From Cycloclasticus sp. 46_120_T64 (GTDB lineage: Bacteria; Pseudomonadota; Gammaproteobacteria; Methylococcales; Cycloclasticaceae), in NCBI GenBank assembly GCA_002162695.1, contig MAAM01000012.1, positions 1 to 64,000 of the forward strand: a stretch of DNA of 64,000 bases, in the 5' to 3' direction. Positions 39,168 to 51,181 of this stretch are shown piece after piece. The notes beneath the pieces are model-generated. The model saw only the letters and a program-made list of their open reading frames with translations. It was not told the DNA's origin and ran no database searches. The position numbers were made by a program, and so were the translations under genes. Numbering within the stretch: position 1 is the first letter of the stretch; each line of letters starts with the position of its first letter.

Positions 39168-39252
39168 TGGTACCGAGGGCCGGAATCGAACCGGCACTTC
39201 CGAAGAAACCGGATTTTGAATCCGGCGCGTCTACCAGTTCCGCCACCCCGGC
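39168..39252 (-). tRNA. tRNA-Leu (anticodon CAA)
   Basis: 85 bases with an encoded CCA and a long variable arm, as expected for class II tRNA-Leu. Anticodon loop TTCAAAA gives CAA (reads TTG). Acceptor GCCGGGG pairs with CCTCGGT. Confidence 0.96.
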
Positions 39253-39362
39253 AAATAGTGGGGGCATTATAGACAGAAAACGGATAAACACAAACTTATT
39301 TTTAACTTTATCCTTGGTTTTACCCTCGCTGACTTAGTCACTTCCTGTTAATATCCTCCGCC

Positions 39363-41508
<2,146 letters not shown>

Positions 41509-41547
41509 TAAATGATTAACCAAACACTTACTATTTAGGAGCAATAC

Positions 41548-41910
41548 ATGTTGGATTTTTTAATTTCAAACGCCGTCGCAGCAGAGGAAGTTAGTACCGC
41601 TGCGGAAGAAGCTGGAAAAGCGGGTTTTGAAGGTTTGTTATTTCCGGTGGCGTTGATTGCCATTTTCTACTTCTTATTAATCCGTCCGCAACAAAAACGC
41701 ACCAAAGATCATAAAAAAATGATGTCTGAAGCGAAAAAAGGCGATGAAATTGTTACTAACGGCGGTTTATTAGGAAAAATTACCGAAGTAGGCGATCACT
41801 TTCTGAGCATGGATGTGGCTAATAATGTATCTGTACAAGTATCTAAAAGCTCAATTGCTTCGGTGATGCCTAAAGGTACTTATAAGTCTGCTGCGAAAAG
41901 CAAAAAATAA
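41548..41910 (+). CDS. yajC: preprotein translocase subunit YajC
   Basis: 120 residues with one membrane helix (about 28-46, ending FYFLLIRPQQKR) and a small soluble domain. An AGGAG ribosome site precedes the ATG. YajC forms the SecDF-YajC complex at the inner membrane. Confidence 0.95.
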   Translation: MLDFLISNAVAAEEVSTAAEEAGKAGFEGLLFPVALIAIFYFLLIRPQQKRTKDHKKMMSEAKKGDEIVTNGGLLGKITEVGDHFLSMDVANNVSVQVSKSSIASVMPKGTYKSAAKSKK

Positions 41911-41937
41911 AAATAACCCGTTAAACGAGCTGTTGCT

Positions 41938-43797
41938 ATGATGAATCACTTTCCCGTATGGAAAAACCTGCTGATAGCGCTGACCCTAGTGGTTGCCGCT
42001 ATTTATGCGTTACCTAACTTGTATGGGGATGATCCCTCGGTACAAATTTCCCCTTTACGTGGCGCTGTTATCAACAGCAGCTTGTTAGCCGACGTTAACC
42101 AACAGCTAGCGGCTGAGCATATCAAGGTGCTTAAAGACGAGCTATCTGAGCAGCAAATTCTATTACGTTTTGATAACACGGCTGATCAGTTACAAGCAGC
42201 CGACATTATTAAAGCCAGTTTGGCTAAGAATTATGTGGTGGCACTCAACTTGGCACCCGCCACGCCGCAATGGTTACGCTCGTTAAATGCGTCACCGATG
42301 TATTTGGGTTTGGACTTACGTGGTGGGGTTCACTTCTTATTAGAAGTGGATATGGAAGCGGCGGAAAAACAAGCGGTTAACCGTCATGCGAGTGATATTC
42401 GTCAGTTCTTACGGGAAAATAAACTACGCTATTTGAGCGTACTGATCCGTGATAACAACATTAGTATTAAATTCCGTAATCAAGATATTCACGATCAAGC
42501 GTTAGAGCAGCTGACTCGTCAATTTCGTAATTGGGAATTTAATGCGGGTGATAGCAGCTCGAACTCACCGGTACTGATCGCCAGCATGACGGCGAATGAG
42601 TTGAAGGAAGTTCGTAAGTACGCATTACAACAAAACATTATTACCCTTAAAAATAGGGTTAATGAGTTGGGTGTGGCCGAACCTGTTATTCAACAGCAAG
42701 GCGATAACCGCATCGTGGTAGAACTGCCAGGTGTACAAGATACCGCACGAGCAAAAGAAATTCTTGGTGCTACCGCGACTCTTGAATACCACTTGGTTGA
42801 TGTTGAGCATAGTGCCGCATCGGCGCAGGCGGGTAGAGTGCCTTTAGGCTCTAAGTTATATCCGCGTCGTGATGGCGGGGTGGCGTTGCTGAAAAAACAA
42901 ATCATCGTTACGGGTAATGAAATTATCGGCGCCTCCTCAGGGATCGAAGGTGATACAGGCTCGGCGATGGTGTCGGTGACTCTAGACGGCCCGGGTGGCA
43001 AGAAAATGAGTAATATCACCCGTAATAACGTTGGTAAGCCGATGGCGGTTGTTTTTATTGAACACCGTACGGAAACTAAAATCGTTGATGGTAAAAAAGT
43101 TCGTTATAAAACCATCGTCGAAGAGGTTATTAACGTTGCGACCATCCGTGGGCACTTCAGTAATCGTTTTCAAACCACCGGTTTGGATAATTCCGCAGAA
43201 GCGCGTGATCTAGCGTTATTATTACGTGCGGGTGCTTTGGCTGCGCCGATTGATATCGTTGAAGAACGTACCGTTGGCCCAAGTTTAGGTAAAGATAATA
43301 TTGAGATGGGCTTTAACTCGGTGCTGATTGGTTTTGCCTTAGTGTTGGTCTTTATGGTGTTGTATTACAAGACCTTTGGTTTATTTGCCGATATCGCACT
43401 GGCGACCAATTTAGTGTTTATTATCGCCGTCTTGTCTTTATTGCAAGCCACCTTAACCTTGCCGGGTATCGCCGGTATCGTGTTAACCGTGGGTATGGCG
43501 GTGGATGCGAATGTACTGATCTTCGAACGTATTAAAGAAGAGCTTAGAAATGGTAACTCACCACAGGCCAGTATTGCGGCGGGTTATGAAAAGGCTTTCT
43601 CAACCATTGCAGATGCCAATGTCACCACTTTAATCGCTGCGGTTATTCTGTTTGGTTTTGGTACCGGGCCGATTAAAGGTTTCGCGATTACCCTGAGCAT
43701 CGGTATTTTAACCTCTATGTTTACCGCTATCGTCGGTACTAGGGCACTGGTTAACCTGACTTATGGTCAGCGCCAAATCGACACATTGAAGATTTAA
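41938..43797 (+). CDS. secD: protein translocase subunit SecD
   Basis: 619 residues. A first membrane helix (about 9-27), a large periplasmic domain with the D1 motif LGLDLRGGVHFLLEVD (about 122-137) and five C-terminal helices with the conserved GMAVDANVLIFERIKEE. SecDF uses the proton gradient to pull preproteins across the membrane. secF begins three bases after the stop. Confidence 0.97.
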   Translation: MMNHFPVWKNLLIALTLVVAAIYALPNLYGDDPSVQISPLRGAVINSSLLADVNQQLAAEHIKVLKDELSEQQILLRFDNTADQLQAADIIKASLAKNYVVALNLAPATPQWLRSLNASPMYLGLDLRGGVHFLLEVDMEAAEKQAVNRHASDIRQFLRENKLRYLSVLIRDNNISIKFRNQDIHDQALEQLTRQFRNWEFNAGDSSSNSPVLIASMTANELKEVRKYALQQNIITLKNRVNELGVAEPVIQQQGDNRIVVELPGVQDTARAKEILGATATLEYHLVDVEHSAASAQAGRVPLGSKLYPRRDGGVALLKKQIIVTGNEIIGASSGIEGDTGSAMVSVTLDGPGGKKMSNITRNNVGKPMAVVFIEHRTETKIVDGKKVRYKTIVEEVINVATIRGHFSNRFQTTGLDNSAEARDLALLLRAGALAAPIDIVEERTVGPSLGKDNIEMGFNSVLIGFALVLVFMVLYYKTFGLFADIALATNLVFIIAVLSLLQATLTLPGIAGIVLTVGMAVDANVLIFERIKEELRNGNSPQASIAAGYEKAFSTIADANVTTLIAAVILFGFGTGPIKGFAITLSIGILTSMFTAIVGTRALVNLTYGQRQIDTLKI

Positions 43798-43799
43798 TT

Positions 43800-44735
43800 A
43801 TGAATGATCAACAGATAATAAAAATTGATTTTTTAAGTAAGCGGAAGCTGGCTTTAGTCTTATCGGCCGTGTTACTGATTGTTTCGATTGGTTCCCTAGC
43901 GACTCAAGGTTTGAAAAAAGGCATCGACTTTACCGGGGGTACCTTGGTCGAGTTGAGCTTTGAAGAACCGGTCAAGCTGGAAAGTTTAAGAGGCTTATTA
44001 AGAAGCGCTAACTTTGAAGGCGCGGTGGTACAGCACTTTGGTTCATCAAAGGAGGTGCTGATTCGCTTGTTACCGAGTGAAGCGCTGAATACGGCGGCCC
44101 TCAGCAATAAGGTATTGGATTTGGTTAATGCTGAATTTAGCCAGCCTAGCGAATTAAGACGTGCGGAGTTTGTTGGCCCTCAAGTGGGTGAGGAACTCAC
44201 CGAAGATGGTGGTTTAGCGCTGTTGTATGCGCTGATCTGTATCCTCATTTATGTGACGTTTCGTTTTGAATATCGTTTTGCCTTGGGTTCCGTGGCGGCG
44301 TTAGGGCATGACGTGATCATCACCTTGGGTGTTTTTTCGGTGTTTCAGTTTGAGTTCGACTTAACCGTGTTGGCGGCTATCTTAGCGGTGATTGGTTATT
44401 CCTTGAACGATACGATTGTGGTATTTGATAGGGTTCGTGAGAACTTTAGAAAACTACGCAACTGCACCCCAACCGAAGTGGTTAATATTTCACTGAACCA
44501 AACCCTAACTCGTACCATCATGACCTCGGTTACCACTTTATTGGTGTTACTGGCGTTGTTTTTATTGGGTGGCGAAATTATTCATGATTTTGCTTTAGCG
44601 CTTATTATTGGGGTGTTGGTGGGTACTTATTCATCGGTGTACGTGGCTAGCCCAATCACCCTTGCTTTAGGGATCAGTAAGGCGGACCTAGTGATCGTGA
44701 AAGTAGACCAAGACGAGTTAGATAAGATTCCTTAA
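43800..44735 (+). CDS. secF: protein translocase subunit SecF
   Basis: 311 residues with six predicted helices and the family motifs KKGIDFTGGTLVE and GYSLNDTIVVFDRVREN. Partner of SecD. A strong terminator follows. Confidence 0.97.
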   Translation: MNDQQIIKIDFLSKRKLALVLSAVLLIVSIGSLATQGLKKGIDFTGGTLVELSFEEPVKLESLRGLLRSANFEGAVVQHFGSSKEVLIRLLPSEALNTAALSNKVLDLVNAEFSQPSELRRAEFVGPQVGEELTEDGGLALLYALICILIYVTFRFEYRFALGSVAALGHDVIITLGVFSVFQFEFDLTVLAAILAVIGYSLNDTIVVFDRVRENFRKLRNCTPTEVVNISLNQTLTRTIMTSVTTLLVLLALFLLGGEIIHDFALALIIGVLVGTYSSVYVASPITLALGISKADLVIVKVDQDELDKIP

Positions 44736-44753
44736 TCGACTGTCGATCTACCA

Positions 44754-44787
44754 AAAAGCCCGTTCTTTGCGAAGAACGGGCTTTTTG
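44754..44787. terminator. bidirectional terminator between secF and the Lrp-type gene
   Basis: A perfect 15-bp stem (AAAAAGCCCGTTCTT / AAGAACGGGCTTTTT) with a TGCG loop has A and T tracts on its two sides, so it can stop secF transcription (+) and that of the Lrp-type gene (-). Confidence 0.92.
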
Positions 44788-44803
44788 GATTAATTTTTTG
44801 TCT

Positions 44804-45280
44804 TTATTGCTGTTTAATGGGTAACTCGGTTCTATAAATGAGTTGTTTTAGCGCAAAGCTCGATTGAATATTTGAAATACCCGGTATGCGGGTGAGTTTT
44901 TCCACCAGAAAGTGTTGGAAGTGTTCTAGGTCAGGCACCACCACGCGCAGCATATAATCAGAACCACCAGTCATCAAATAACACTCCATCACCTCTTCGC
45001 ACTCGGCGATACGCTGCTGGAATATTTGTAATTGGCTCTGTTCCTGACTTTGTAGGGATACGTTAATCACCACGTTCACCGGTAAACCAATTTGCTTGGG
45101 GTTAACGATCGCGACATAACGTTCGATAATGCCTTCGTCTTCCAAAGATTTAACCCGTCGTAGGCAGGGTGAGGGGGATAGGGCAACTTTTTCTGCCAAC
45201 TCGGTATTACTGATACGACCATCATTTTGTAAATGGTGCAATATTCGGTAGTCTATCTCGTCAAGCTCATGTTTTGGCAT
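44804..45280 (-). CDS. Lrp/AsnC family transcriptional regulator
   Basis: 158 residues: an N-terminal winged HTH (about 7-55; NDGRISNTELAEKVALSPSPCLRRV) and a C-terminal RAM (AsnC_trans_reg) domain (about 70-150) for amino-acid binding and oligomerisation. It is divergent from aceE-aceF with 144 A+T-rich bases between, containing repeated TGCTATA/TTAGCAA-like elements, so control of that operon is likely. It could sense leucine, another branched-chain amino acid or methionine; the ligand cannot be read from the sequence. Confidence 0.92.
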   Translation of the reverse strand: MPKHELDEIDYRILHHLQNDGRISNTELAEKVALSPSPCLRRVKSLEDEGIIERYVAIVNPKQIGLPVNVVINVSLQSQEQSQLQIFQQRIAECEEVMECYLMTGGSDYMLRVVVPDLEHFQHFLVEKLTRIPGISNIQSSFALKQLIYRTELPIKQQ

Positions 45281-45424
45281 AATTAACCTAAAATAGTATC
45301 TATATTGAAATTATATTGCTTATAGTGTGTTTTTACACCGATTATTAGCAATTTAATGTCTGCTATATTTTGCTATTCTAAGGCTCAATTAATTATTGTC
45401 GCTAATACAGCCAAGAGGTAGGGA
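45281..45424. promoter_or_regulatory. divergent control region between the Lrp-type gene and aceE
   Basis: 144 A+T-rich bases between two divergent starts. TTAGCAA (45344-45350) and TTGCTAT (45369-45375) are near-inverted and 18 bases apart, and GTGT-TTTT-ACAC (45327-45338) is a small palindrome. These are candidate regulator sites only; no promoter pair is certain. Confidence 0.4.
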
Positions 45425-48112
45425 ATGTCTAACGCCGAGCAGATAGCCGAATCAATCGATATTGATAAACAAGAGTGGCAAGAATCTATTGATTATATTT
45501 ATCGTGAATACGGTGAGGCCGGGGTACGCGAAATTCTGCGGGCTGTACAAGACCGTGCTTTGAGTGCCGGGGTTAGCTTGAATGAGGCAACCCTAAACTC
45601 GCCCTATATTAATACCATTGCACTGGGAGAGCAGCCAGCCTACCCAGGGGACATCGCGTTAGAAAAAAAGATTGAAAATATTAACCGTTGGAATGCGATG
45701 GCGATGGTCCTACAAGGAGCCGATAGCGGCTTGGGTGTTGGTGGGCATATTGCTACTTATGCATCGGCGGCAACGATGATGGAAGTGGGTTATAACCACT
45801 TTTTCCGCAAGCGTAGCGAAAATTATGGCGGTGACTTGGTGATGACCCAGCCTCACGCCGCACCGGGTGTATATGCACGCGCCTTTTTGGCGGGGCGCTT
45901 ATCTGAGCAGCAATTGAAAACATTCCGTCGTCAACTCGCCCCCGGTGGTGGTTTAAGTTCCTACCCACATCCACGGTTAATGCCTGATTTTTGGCAAGTG
46001 CCGAATGCCTCAATGGGGCTGTCTACGCCAACGGCTATTTATCAAGCGCGTTTTAGTAAGTACTTGGAAAACCGTGGTCTTAAACCGAATAATGGCGGCA
46101 AAATTTGGTGTTTTATTGGTGATGGCGAAGCCGATGAACCGGAAGTATTAGGCACGATTAATATTGCTGCACGCGAAAAACTAGACAATTTGGTACTGGT
46201 GATCAATTGTAATTTGCAGCGCTTAGACGGCCCTGTGCGTGGTAACGGTAAGATTATTCAAGAACTAGAACGTAGTTTCCGTGGCGCAGACTGGAATGTG
46301 TTAAAAGTTATTTGGGGTTCAGGCTGGGATGGCCTACTGGCACAAGATGATAAAGGTATTTTACGCCAACGCATGGAAGAAGCGGTTGATGGCGACTACC
46401 AGTATTATTCGGTTTCGAAGGGCGATATTCAGCGCGAGCACTGGGTGGAAAATAGCCCCGAGCTTGAGGCGATGATGAATTCCTTAACCGATGATGAAAT
46501 ACGCCAGATTAAACGTGGTGGACATGACCCTAAAAAGATTTTTGCCGCTTACCAACGTGCACTTAAAACCACCGGTAAACCGACGGTTATCTTGATTAAA
46601 ACGGTTAAGGGTGAAGGCATGGGCGAGGCGGGGCAGGGACGTAATACCTCGCACCAGAAAAAAACCATGAGTGCGGATGAGCGTTTATATTGTGCACAAG
46701 AGTTTGGTATTCCGCTCAGTCAACAGGCGATTGAGCGTGCTGAATTTTATTGCCCCGAGGAAGGCAGTGCCGAGCTGAACTATTTACGTGAACACCGCGA
46801 AGCGCTGGGCGGCTATTTACCGGAACGTAAGGTGGATTGTCCGATCATCAAGGCACCTGCCTTATCGATGTTTAAACAGTTTATTGATGGCACCGGTGAG
46901 CGTGAAATTTCATCGACCACCGCGATGGTGCGTATTCTTGCCAGCCTAATGAAAGATAAGGAGATTGGCCGTTATATCGTGCCGATTGTGCCGGATGAAG
47001 CGCGTACCTTCGGCATGGATGGTTTATTCAAAGTGGCGGGGATTTATTCGCCGGAAGGGCAAAACTATACTCCAGTGGATGCGAATACCTTGCTGCCGTA
47101 TAAGGAAGCCGTGGACGGGCAAATTTTACAAGAGGGTATTTGTGAAACGGGGGCGATGGCTTCTTTCTTATCAGCCGGTACGGCCTATGCGATTCACGGT
47201 GTGCCGACGATTCCATTTTATGTGTTCTATTCGATGTTTGGTTTCCAGCGTGTCGGCGACATGATTTGGACCTGTGGCGATATGTTATGCCGAGGTTTCT
47301 TATTGGGCGGTACCGCAGGACGAACCACCCTAAATGGCGAGGGGCTACAGCACCAAGATGGGCATAGCCAAATTATCGCCAGCACGGTACCTAATCTTAA
47401 AAGTTATGATCCGGCGTTTGCTTATGAGGTGGCGGTGATCGTGCGTGAAGGGATTCACCGGATGTATGAAAAACAAGAAAACATCTTTTATTACCTCACC
47501 CTGTATAACGAAAACCACCGGATGCCAGCCATGCCGGTGCTTGATGATTCTAGCGAGTCGGTTGAACGCGGTATTTTGCAAGGGGCGTATTGTTTCAAAC
47601 GTGCAGAGCAAGGTTCAGCGGCGCTGGTGAACTTATTAGCCAGTGGTTCGATTATGCAGCAAGCCCTATCGGCGGCTGAACAATTAGAGGAACTGGGTTA
47701 TCGGGTTAATATTTGGAGTGTGACCAGTTATAACGAGTTATACCGCGAGGCGGTATCGGTTGATCGTTGGAATAGGTTGCACCCGGAAGCCGAACCGAAG
47801 TCTAGTTATATTCAGCAATTATTTGCTGAGCAAGACGGGGTGTTTATTGCGGTGAGTGATTATATGACCTCTTTAACCAATAGTATTGCGCCTTGGATGC
47901 CGGATGCATTCACCGCCTTGGGCGCGGATGGTTATGGCTTGAGTGAGTCACGCGAGTGTTTACGTGATTATTTTGAAGTGAGTGATACCTTTATTATTCA
48001 AGCGGCCTTGCATCAACTCTATAAACAGTCATCGATTGACTTGGATACTTTGCGTCAGCAGCTTGCGCCGTTAGAGATTGATGCAGACAAATTTTACTCG
48101 GCAGAGCGTTAG
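45425..48112 (+). CDS. aceE: pyruvate dehydrogenase E1 (homodimeric type)
   Basis: 895 residues, close to E. coli AceE (887). The thiamine diphosphate motif GDGEADEPE begins at about residue 232 and runs to VLVINCNLQRLDGPVRGN. The enzyme decarboxylates pyruvate and reductively acetylates the lipoyl group of E2. A close relative, MdeB of Pseudomonas putida, is an E1 for 2-oxobutyrate and is also paired with an Lrp-type regulator, so 2-oxobutyrate is a possible substrate here. The adjacent E2 gene favours pyruvate. Confidence 0.92.
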   Translation: MSNAEQIAESIDIDKQEWQESIDYIYREYGEAGVREILRAVQDRALSAGVSLNEATLNSPYINTIALGEQPAYPGDIALEKKIENINRWNAMAMVLQGADSGLGVGGHIATYASAATMMEVGYNHFFRKRSENYGGDLVMTQPHAAPGVYARAFLAGRLSEQQLKTFRRQLAPGGGLSSYPHPRLMPDFWQVPNASMGLSTPTAIYQARFSKYLENRGLKPNNGGKIWCFIGDGEADEPEVLGTINIAAREKLDNLVLVINCNLQRLDGPVRGNGKIIQELERSFRGADWNVLKVIWGSGWDGLLAQDDKGILRQRMEEAVDGDYQYYSVSKGDIQREHWVENSPELEAMMNSLTDDEIRQIKRGGHDPKKIFAAYQRALKTTGKPTVILIKTVKGEGMGEAGQGRNTSHQKKTMSADERLYCAQEFGIPLSQQAIERAEFYCPEEGSAELNYLREHREALGGYLPERKVDCPIIKAPALSMFKQFIDGTGEREISSTTAMVRILASLMKDKEIGRYIVPIVPDEARTFGMDGLFKVAGIYSPEGQNYTPVDANTLLPYKEAVDGQILQEGICETGAMASFLSAGTAYAIHGVPTIPFYVFYSMFGFQRVGDMIWTCGDMLCRGFLLGGTAGRTTLNGEGLQHQDGHSQIIASTVPNLKSYDPAFAYEVAVIVREGIHRMYEKQENIFYYLTLYNENHRMPAMPVLDDSSESVERGILQGAYCFKRAEQGSAALVNLLASGSIMQQALSAAEQLEELGYRVNIWSVTSYNELYREAVSVDRWNRLHPEAEPKSSYIQQLFAEQDGVFIAVSDYMTSLTNSIAPWMPDAFTALGADGYGLSESRECLRDYFEVSDTFIIQAALHQLYKQSSIDLDTLRQQLAPLEIDADKFYSAER

Positions 48113-48120
48113 GAGACGGT

Positions 48121-49446
48121 ATGAGTCAGTTATTTAAAATTCCAGAATTAGGTGATGCTGGTATTAGCGGTACCGTCGTTTCGATGAGCGTTAATCTAGG
48201 GGACTCAGTCGCCTGTGGAGAAACTTTATTAGAGGTTGAAACCGATAAGGTGGTGCTTGAGATACCGGCAGAAGTGGCCGGCGTGGTGGACAGCTTCTTG
48301 ATTGAAGTGGGGCAAGCGGTGCAACAAGGTCATGAATTTGTCAGCATGACGCCACTGGTTGAGCAAGAAAAACCAACCGCCGAGGAACTAGCACCTGCTA
48401 TAGAAGAAACCCAAACTGCTGTTGAAGAAAGCCTTGTGGTTAAGGACGAACCTGCCGCCATGATAGAGCCGTCACCTATCCCAGCAGTAACGAATACCGT
48501 CGCAACAACTGTTCAACCAGGCACAGGGCTAAGCAATAAAGCTGTCTCTGCTGGCCCCGCCAGTAGACGTTTGGCGCGTGAACTAGGGGTTGATTTAAGC
48601 TTGGTCAAGGGTAATGGCTTTCGTGGGCGTATCGATAAGGCTGCGGTTAAAGAGTTTGCGCGGCAAGCGCTTAGCCAACAAGCGAGTGGGGCGGTAGTAA
48701 GCCAACGATTAGCCTTGCTCGATATGGCGGCATACGGGGCCATTGAGCGCAAAGCGATGAGCGGTATTCAAAAAGCCACCAGCCGTAATATGAGTCATGC
48801 GGTTGAACGAGTGCCGCACGCGTGGTTACAGCGAAAAATTGATATTAGTGCTTTAGAGCGCAGCCGGCAGAAGTATAAAAAACAACTCAAAGAAGAGGGG
48901 GTCGAGCTGACCCTAACCACCTTATTATGTAAGGTCATCGCGCTGGCCAGCGCACAATACCCTATCTTTAATACCTGCTTAGATGAACAGGCGGAAGAAA
49001 TAATCTTTCGTCAGCAAATTAATGTCGGGGTCGCCGTTGATACGCCGCGTGGTTTAGTGGTGCCGGTTATTAATGATGTGGCGAGAAAATCGGTAAAAGA
49101 TATTGCGCGTAATTTATCGGCCTTGAGTGAAAAAGCACGAGATGGCAAACTAAAACCGGCAGAGATGAAAGGCGGTAGTATCACCCTATCTAACCTCGGT
49201 GGTTTAGGCGCAAGCGGTGTTTTTCCGGTGATCAATTGGCCGGAAGTAGCGATACTGGGTGTTGGGGCCGCCGAGTGGCAAGCCACTTATCAGACGGGGG
49301 ATGTGACGGCAACGCCAGAACTACGTTTGATGATGCCACTATGTTTGGCATTTGATCATCGGGTGATTAATGGAGCCGATGGGGCGAGGTTTATGCAGGC
49401 GATTAACGAGCTTTGTGAAGATCCATTTTTAATGATGATCAGTTAA
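48121..49446 (+). CDS. aceF: dihydrolipoamide acetyltransferase (E2)
   Basis: 441 residues: a single lipoyl domain (1-78) with the lipoylated Lys near 43 (ETDKVVLE), an acidic Ala/Pro linker, a peripheral-subunit-binding domain (about 146-180, PASRRLARELGV) and the catalytic core with His near 413 (DHRVINGADG). One lipoyl domain rather than the three of E. coli AceF. It starts eight bases after aceE. The E3 gene (lpd) is not next to it. Confidence 0.94.
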   Translation: MSQLFKIPELGDAGISGTVVSMSVNLGDSVACGETLLEVETDKVVLEIPAEVAGVVDSFLIEVGQAVQQGHEFVSMTPLVEQEKPTAEELAPAIEETQTAVEESLVVKDEPAAMIEPSPIPAVTNTVATTVQPGTGLSNKAVSAGPASRRLARELGVDLSLVKGNGFRGRIDKAAVKEFARQALSQQASGAVVSQRLALLDMAAYGAIERKAMSGIQKATSRNMSHAVERVPHAWLQRKIDISALERSRQKYKKQLKEEGVELTLTTLLCKVIALASAQYPIFNTCLDEQAEEIIFRQQINVGVAVDTPRGLVVPVINDVARKSVKDIARNLSALSEKARDGKLKPAEMKGGSITLSNLGGLGASGVFPVINWPEVAILGVGAAEWQATYQTGDVTATPELRLMMPLCLAFDHRVINGADGARFMQAINELCEDPFLMMIS

Positions 49447-49502
49447 CACGCAGGCCGCTAGGCTGCTAATGTATGTTGATGACTTTGACTCGTAGGCAGA
49501 CC

Positions 49503-49856
49503 ATGAAAATAACAACACGACTTATATTAGCGGCACTTTTCCTCTCACCGTTCAGCCACGCTGAGGTAAAACTGGGTTCCAAAGAGATTATTTTAGACAA
49601 TGATCGAGTGGAAGTCGTGCGGGTCACTTACCCCGTTGGTGCGCAGTCGGGGGTGCATACGCACCCGTATCCGTACCGAACCGTTTATTTTGTAAAAGGG
49701 GGGCGCTTGCAACTAACCCCCAGCAATAAAAATGAGCCGGTCAAGGTGGTCAATGCCGAAGATGGAATGATTCTATATTTAGCCGGCAGCAGCCATAACG
49801 TTAAAAATATTGGTGACTCTGAAATCATCATGATTGAAACGGAGTTGAAACCTTAG
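49503..49856 (+). CDS. secreted cupin-domain protein
   Basis: 117 residues from ATG at 49503; the frame is open from 49473 but the ATG at 49503 begins a good signal peptide (LILAALFLSPFSHA, cleavage near 20). A single cupin barrel has metal-type residues in GVHTHPYPYRTVYFVKGG (about 49-66) and a second His (SSHNVKN) near 100. Function is unknown; small periplasmic cupins often bind a metal. Confidence 0.8.
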   Translation: MKITTRLILAALFLSPFSHAEVKLGSKEIILDNDRVEVVRVTYPVGAQSGVHTHPYPYRTVYFVKGGRLQLTPSNKNEPVKVVNAEDGMILYLAGSSHNVKNIGDSEIIMIETELKP

Positions 49857-50048
49857 TGGTCTTATCAAGGCGGGTGGTTCAGTAAGGGTGAAATAAAACG
49901 GTGCAGTAAAAATCAGCAGCGCTTGCGATACGCCTAGCTAATTGTTAGTTTATGCGGGCACTCGAGCTTCATGGATGAAAACAATCATTGAGTATTCATC
50001 TGCTGGCGCTAATTCGAGTGCTTAAACGTTTAAATTAAAAGGCTTATC

Positions 50049-50930
50049 ATGCAAGCAGACTTGCTTACGACGGTTATTTTACCGCTATCACTGTTTATTA
50101 TTATGTTTGGCATGGGCTTAGCGCTACGCCCGATAGATTTTTCACGGGTATTAAAACAACCGAAAGCGGCGTTTATTGGCTTATCGGCGCAGTTAGTGGC
50201 ATTACCGCTGATAGCCTTTTGTTTGGCGCTTGCTTTTGACCTACCGGCAGAACTAGCGGTGGGCTTAATGATTATTTCCTTTGCCCCAGGTGGGGCAACC
50301 TCCAATATGTTTACCAACTTGGCAAAAGGCGACGTTGCCTTGTCGATTAGCTTAACGGCTATTGTTAGTTTGCTAACGCCGTTTACCCTGCCGTTGTTAA
50401 CACTCTTGGCGATGGATTATTTTATCGGTGCGGCGAATTCATTCGAATTCCCTTTGATAAAAACGATTATTCAATTATTGGTGATCACCGTCATACCCGT
50501 GCTGCTGGGGATGTTCACCTTAGCTAAGTGGCAGCGGGTAGCGACTAAAATGGAACCCTTTATTCGTGCCTTTTCTGGGCTGTTTTTATTACTCATTATT
50601 GTTGCGATCGTTTTCAAAAATAAAGCACAGATGCTGGAGTTTTTCCTGCAAACCGGGGCTGCAACGCTAAGCCTAAACTTATTGGTATTGGGTTTCGCGT
50701 ATTCACTGGGTAAGCTTTTCAAACTATCACGCCCACAATCGGTGTCGATCGCTTACGAAGTAGGCATTCAAAATGGCACCCTAGCGCTGATGGTCGCAGG
50801 CACACTCATCGGCAATAGCACCATGATGATTCCAGCCGCCACCTATAGCATTTTCATGTTCATCAGCGGTTTTGCTTTTGGTGTGTTGTTGAAGAGGGGT
50901 CATAAACAGTCAGCGGCACAGGAAGCTTGA
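50049..50930 (+). CDS. bile acid:sodium symporter (BASS) family transporter
   Basis: 293 residues, nearly all hydrophobic, with about nine or ten predicted helices. It has the BASS motifs FAPGGATSNMFTNLAKGDVALS (about 79-100) and EVGIQNGTLALMV (about 235-247). Family members move bile acids, pantothenate, pyruvate or other organic acids with sodium; the substrate is not predictable here. Confidence 0.9.
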   Translation: MQADLLTTVILPLSLFIIMFGMGLALRPIDFSRVLKQPKAAFIGLSAQLVALPLIAFCLALAFDLPAELAVGLMIISFAPGGATSNMFTNLAKGDVALSISLTAIVSLLTPFTLPLLTLLAMDYFIGAANSFEFPLIKTIIQLLVITVIPVLLGMFTLAKWQRVATKMEPFIRAFSGLFLLLIIVAIVFKNKAQMLEFFLQTGAATLSLNLLVLGFAYSLGKLFKLSRPQSVSIAYEVGIQNGTLALMVAGTLIGNSTMMIPAATYSIFMFISGFAFGVLLKRGHKQSAAQEA

Positions 50931-51140
50931 TATTTAGAGGGCGCTGCTGAAGGGTAGGTGTAGTTTTACCCTAAAACCTAATAAGTCATCAAAGTCTTTA
51001 ACGTGACGTAATTAAATGCGTTGAGTTTATGTATTTTTAGCTAATACATTGAAAGATATATTGTTTTGAAGAGTCAGAATTTTTCTTGCGAAGGGGGTGC
51101 GTTATTCTGATGTGAAATGATGTGTTGTTGTGATGTTGAA

Positions 51141-51146
51141 TATAAT
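51141..51146 (+). promoter_or_regulatory. -10 box for the TIR gene
   Basis: A perfect TATAAT lies 36 bases before the ATG at 51182; AGAGG at 51170-51174 is the ribosome site. The -35 region is weak. Confidence 0.4.
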
Positions 51147-51181
51147 GGTTAGTTGTCCCAAATTACGCGTAGAGGTATTTT

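Noticed and set aside
39254..39362. preQ1 riboswitch before queA
   Set aside because: No preQ1 aptamer-like pseudoknot was recognised in the 109 bases upstream.
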